This document shows positions 4,770-7,038 of a stretch of DNA of 7,038 nucleotides, one piece after another. A program made the position numbers and the translations under genes. This stretch comes from Gammaproteobacteria bacterium (GTDB taxonomy: Bacteria > Pseudomonadota > Gammaproteobacteria > SZUA-152): contig JANTGX010000113.1 of NCBI GenBank assembly GCA_024762755.1, positions 1 through 7,038 on the forward strand, read 5' to 3'. The notes beneath the pieces are model-generated. The model had not been told where the DNA came from. It saw only the letters and a list, made by a program, of their open reading frames with translations, and made no database searches. Numbering within the stretch: position 1 is the first letter of the stretch; each line of letters opens with the position of its first letter.

Positions 4770-7038
4770 ATGAAGACGGACACCCTGGTCACCCGCTATG
4801 CCCACTGGATCGTGCACCACCCTTGGCGCGTCATCCTGCTCACCCTGCTGCTGGTGATGGCCGCGGCCAGTGGCGGGCGCTTTCTCGCCTTCACCACCGA
4901 CTACCGGGTCTTCTTCAGCGACGACAACCCCGAACTGCTGGCCTTCGAGACCCTGGAGAACAGCTACACCAAGAACGACAACGTGATGTTCATCCTGATA
5001 CCCGAGGATGGCGATGCCTTTGGCGAGGAGACCCTGCGGGCGGTGCAGACCCTCACCGACAAGGCTTGGCAACTGCCCTATTCCATCCGTGTCGATTCCC
5101 TGTCCAACTTCCAGCACACCGAGGCCGAGGGCGACGACCTGATGGTGGCCGACCTGACGCCGGAAGAGGCCCCCCTGGCGCAGCCGGAGAGCCGCCAGCG
5201 CATCAAGGACATCGCCCTGGCCGAACCCATTCTGCTGCACCGGCTGATCCCGGAACGGGCCCACGTCACCGGCGTCAACGTCACCGTGCAGCTACCGGGC
5301 AAGTCGGTGACAGAGGTGCCGGAGGTGGTGGCGCATGCCCGCCAGCTGGCCGAGGAGATGCGCGCCCAGTACCCGCACATGGGGGTTCGCCTGTCCGGCA
5401 TGGTGATGATGAACAACGCCTTCGCCGAGGCCTCGCAGGGCGACATGAAGACCCTGGTGCCGCTCAGCTTCGGCCTCATGCTGCTCACCCTGGCCCTGCT
5501 CACGCGCAGCGTCAGCGGCACCGGCGCCACCCTGCTGGTGATCCTCTTCTCCATCCTCACCGCCATGGGCCTGGGCGGCTATCTCGGCTTCCCCATCACC
5601 CCGCCCTCGGCCTCGGCACCCACCATCATCCTCACCGTGGCCATCGCCAATGCGGTGCACATCCTGGTCACCTTTCTGCACGAGATGCGCCTGGGCAAGG
5701 AAAAACGCCCGGCCCTGGTGGAGAGCCTGCGGGTCAACCTGCAGCCGGTGTTCCTCGCCAGTGTCACCACCGCGCTGGGCTTTCTCAGCATGAATTTCTC
5801 CGAGGTGCCGCCCTTCCAGCACCTGGGCAACCTGGTGGCCATGGGGGTGATCGCCTCCTTCCTCCTCGCCGTGGGCTTCCTGCCGGCGGCCATGTCGCTG
5901 CTGCCGGTGCGCGTGAAGCAGATCGGTAACGACGACAGCCACCTCATGTACCGCTTCGGTGACTTCGTGGTGCGCCGGCGCAAGGCCCTCATGTGGGGCA
6001 TGGCGGGGGTCATCGTGCTGCTGGTGGCGGCGGTACCGCGCAACGAGCTCAACGACGTCTTCGTCCACTATTTCGACGACAGCGTGCCCTTCCGCCAGGA
6101 CGCCGACTTCATGACCGCCAACCTGAGCGGGCTGTACCTCATCGACTACTCGCTGGAATCCGGCGAGCCCGGGGGCATCAGCGACCCGCAGTACCTGCGC
6201 GAGGTGGCCGCCTTCACCGACTGGTACCGTCAGCAGCCGGAGACCATCCACGTCAATTCCCTTACCGACATCATGCAGCGCCTGAACAAGAACATGCACG
6301 CCGACGACGCCGCTTGGTACCGCCTGCCCGACGAGCGCGACCTGGCGGCGCAGTATCTGCTGCTTTACGAGATGTCCCTGCCCTACGGCCTCGACCTGAA
6401 CAACCAGATCAACGTGGACAAGTCGGCCACGCGCTTCACCGTCACCCTGGAGACCCTGTCCAGCAACGACCTGCTGGCCCTGGAAAGACGCGCCCGTGGC
6501 TGGCTGCAGGCCAACGCCCCGCACATCATGCGGGCCGAGGGCAGCGGCACCTCGCTAATGTTCGCCAACATCGGCAAGCGCAACATCGTCAGCATGCTGT
6601 TAGGCACCGGCCTGGCCCTGGTGATGATCTCGCTGATCCTCATCGTTGCCCTGCGCTCGCTGAAGATCGGTCTGGTGAGCATGGTCCCCAATCTGGTGCC
6701 GGCGGCCATGGGATTCGGCCTGTGGGGCCTGCTGGTGGGCGAGATCGGCCTCAGCCTGTCCATCGTCGCCGGCATGACCCTGGGTATCGTGGTGGACGAC
6801 ACCGTGCACTTCCTCAGCAAGTACCTGCGTGCACGGCGCGAGAATGGCCTCAGCAGCGAAGACGCCGTGCGCTACGCCTTCCGCCGCGTGGGCATGGCGC
6901 TGACCATCACCTCGGCCGTGCTCATCGTCGGCTTCCTGGTCCTGGCCTTCTCCAGCTTCCAGCTCAACGCCGGCATGGGCCTGCTCACCGCCATCGTCAT
7001 CGCCTTTGCCCTGGCCGCCGACTTCCTCTTCCTGCCGC
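4770..7038 (+). CDS. RND-superfamily exporter, MMPL/COG1033 type (3' end outside window)
   Basis: The frame stays open for 756 codons to the window edge. The architecture is the RND repeat: TM1 about 19-40, a periplasmic loop of about 185 residues, TM2-TM6 (228-378), TM7 (406-423), a second loop of about 180 residues, then TM8-TM12 from 606. TM12 is reached at the edge, so only the C-terminus is missing. TM10 carries GMTLGIVVDDTVHFLSKY with Asp676-Asp677, the likely proton-relay acids. The matching TM4 segment reads VAIANAVHIL, with Ala293-Asn294 in place of the acids. The family exports lipids and other hydrophobic molecules across or out of the inner membrane using proton motive force. The length and loop pattern fit the single-gene MMPL-like branch rather than AcrB-type pumps, and no adaptor gene precedes it. 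It is co-transcribed with the TetR gene. The substrate cannot be told from the sequence. Confidence 0.95.
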   Translation, partial: MKTDTLVTRYAHWIVHHPWRVILLTLLLVMAAASGGRFLAFTTDYRVFFSDDNPELLAFETLENSYTKNDNVMFILIPEDGDAFGEETLRAVQTLTDKAWQLPYSIRVDSLSNFQHTEAEGDDLMVADLTPEEAPLAQPESRQRIKDIALAEPILLHRLIPERAHVTGVNVTVQLPGKSVTEVPEVVAHARQLAEEMRAQYPHMGVRLSGMVMMNNAFAEASQGDMKTLVPLSFGLMLLTLALLTRSVSGTGATLLVILFSILTAMGLGGYLGFPITPPSASAPTIILTVAIANAVHILVTFLHEMRLGKEKRPALVESLRVNLQPVFLASVTTALGFLSMNFSEVPPFQHLGNLVAMGVIASFLLAVGFLPAAMSLLPVRVKQIGNDDSHLMYRFGDFVVRRRKALMWGMAGVIVLLVAAVPRNELNDVFVHYFDDSVPFRQDADFMTANLSGLYLIDYSLESGEPGGISDPQYLREVAAFTDWYRQQPETIHVNSLTDIMQRLNKNMHADDAAWYRLPDERDLAAQYLLLYEMSLPYGLDLNNQINVDKSATRFTVTLETLSSNDLLALERRARGWLQANAPHIMRAEGSGTSLMFANIGKRNIVSMLLGTGLALVMISLILIVALRSLKIGLVSMVPNLVPAAMGFGLWGLLVGEIGLSLSIVAGMTLGIVVDDTVHFLSKYLRARRENGLSSEDAVRYAFRRVGMALTITSAVLIVGFLVLAFSSFQLNAGMGLLTAIVIAFALAADFLFLP

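Noticed and set aside
4823..5929. Plus-strand 368-codon open frame within the exporter gene
   Set aside because: It is a shifted frame of the exporter; its translation is Arg/Pro/Gly-rich with no membrane pattern. The frame from 4770 is open throughout, so no frameshift is needed.
5292..6524. Long minus-strand open frame (410 codons) opposite the exporter gene
   Set aside because: The translation is rich in His, Gln, Gly and Val, a typical antisense artefact. The plus-strand frame has clear RND helices and the VDDTVHFL motif across the same region.

Overview
This is a GC-rich chromosomal window (roughly two thirds G+C by eye) from a proteobacterium. It is most likely a gammaproteobacterium: the order ruvB - ybgC - tolQ, the close match of RuvB to the E. 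coli protein (K68, D113 and R174 fall at the same residue numbers), and the WPVRVYYEDTD start of YbgC all fit. Genus cannot be fixed from the window. I see no tRNA, rRNA, CRISPR array, insertion sequence or phage gene.

Minus strand, read right to left from 3900 to 1: a soluble sensor-less histidine kinase; a response regulator of two tandem receiver domains with no output domain; ruvB (Holliday-junction branch-migration motor); ybgC (hotdog acyl-CoA thioesterase); tolQ (Tol-Pal energising channel); and the first six codons of what is probably tolR. Spacing is tight throughout: TGATG overlap between kinase and regulator, 40 bp to ruvB, 127 bp to ybgC, and an 11-bp overlap of ybgC with tolQ. 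All could be one transcription unit. In many gammaproteobacteria ruvA lies just upstream of ruvB. Here a two-component pair occupies that place.

Plus strand, 4115 to the right edge: a TetR-family repressor followed after 19 bp by a large RND/MMPL-type exporter. The exporter reads open for 756 codons and is cut by the window end within its last membrane helix. The pair looks like an autoregulated lipid or hydrophobe export operon.

The two groups diverge from a 214-bp intergenic region (3901-4114), the only sizeable non-coding stretch. It holds a fair sigma70-type promoter for tetR whose predicted start site lies at the ATG (a leaderless message), overlapping inverted repeats that could be the TetR operator, a weaker candidate promoter for the kinase, and an 11-bp-phased direct repeat.

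No wholly new system is evident. The points most worth a second look are the output-less tandem receiver with a degenerate second domain, an 18-codon leader ORF translationally coupled to ybgC, the displacement of ruvA, and the TM4/TM10 asymmetry of the exporter.
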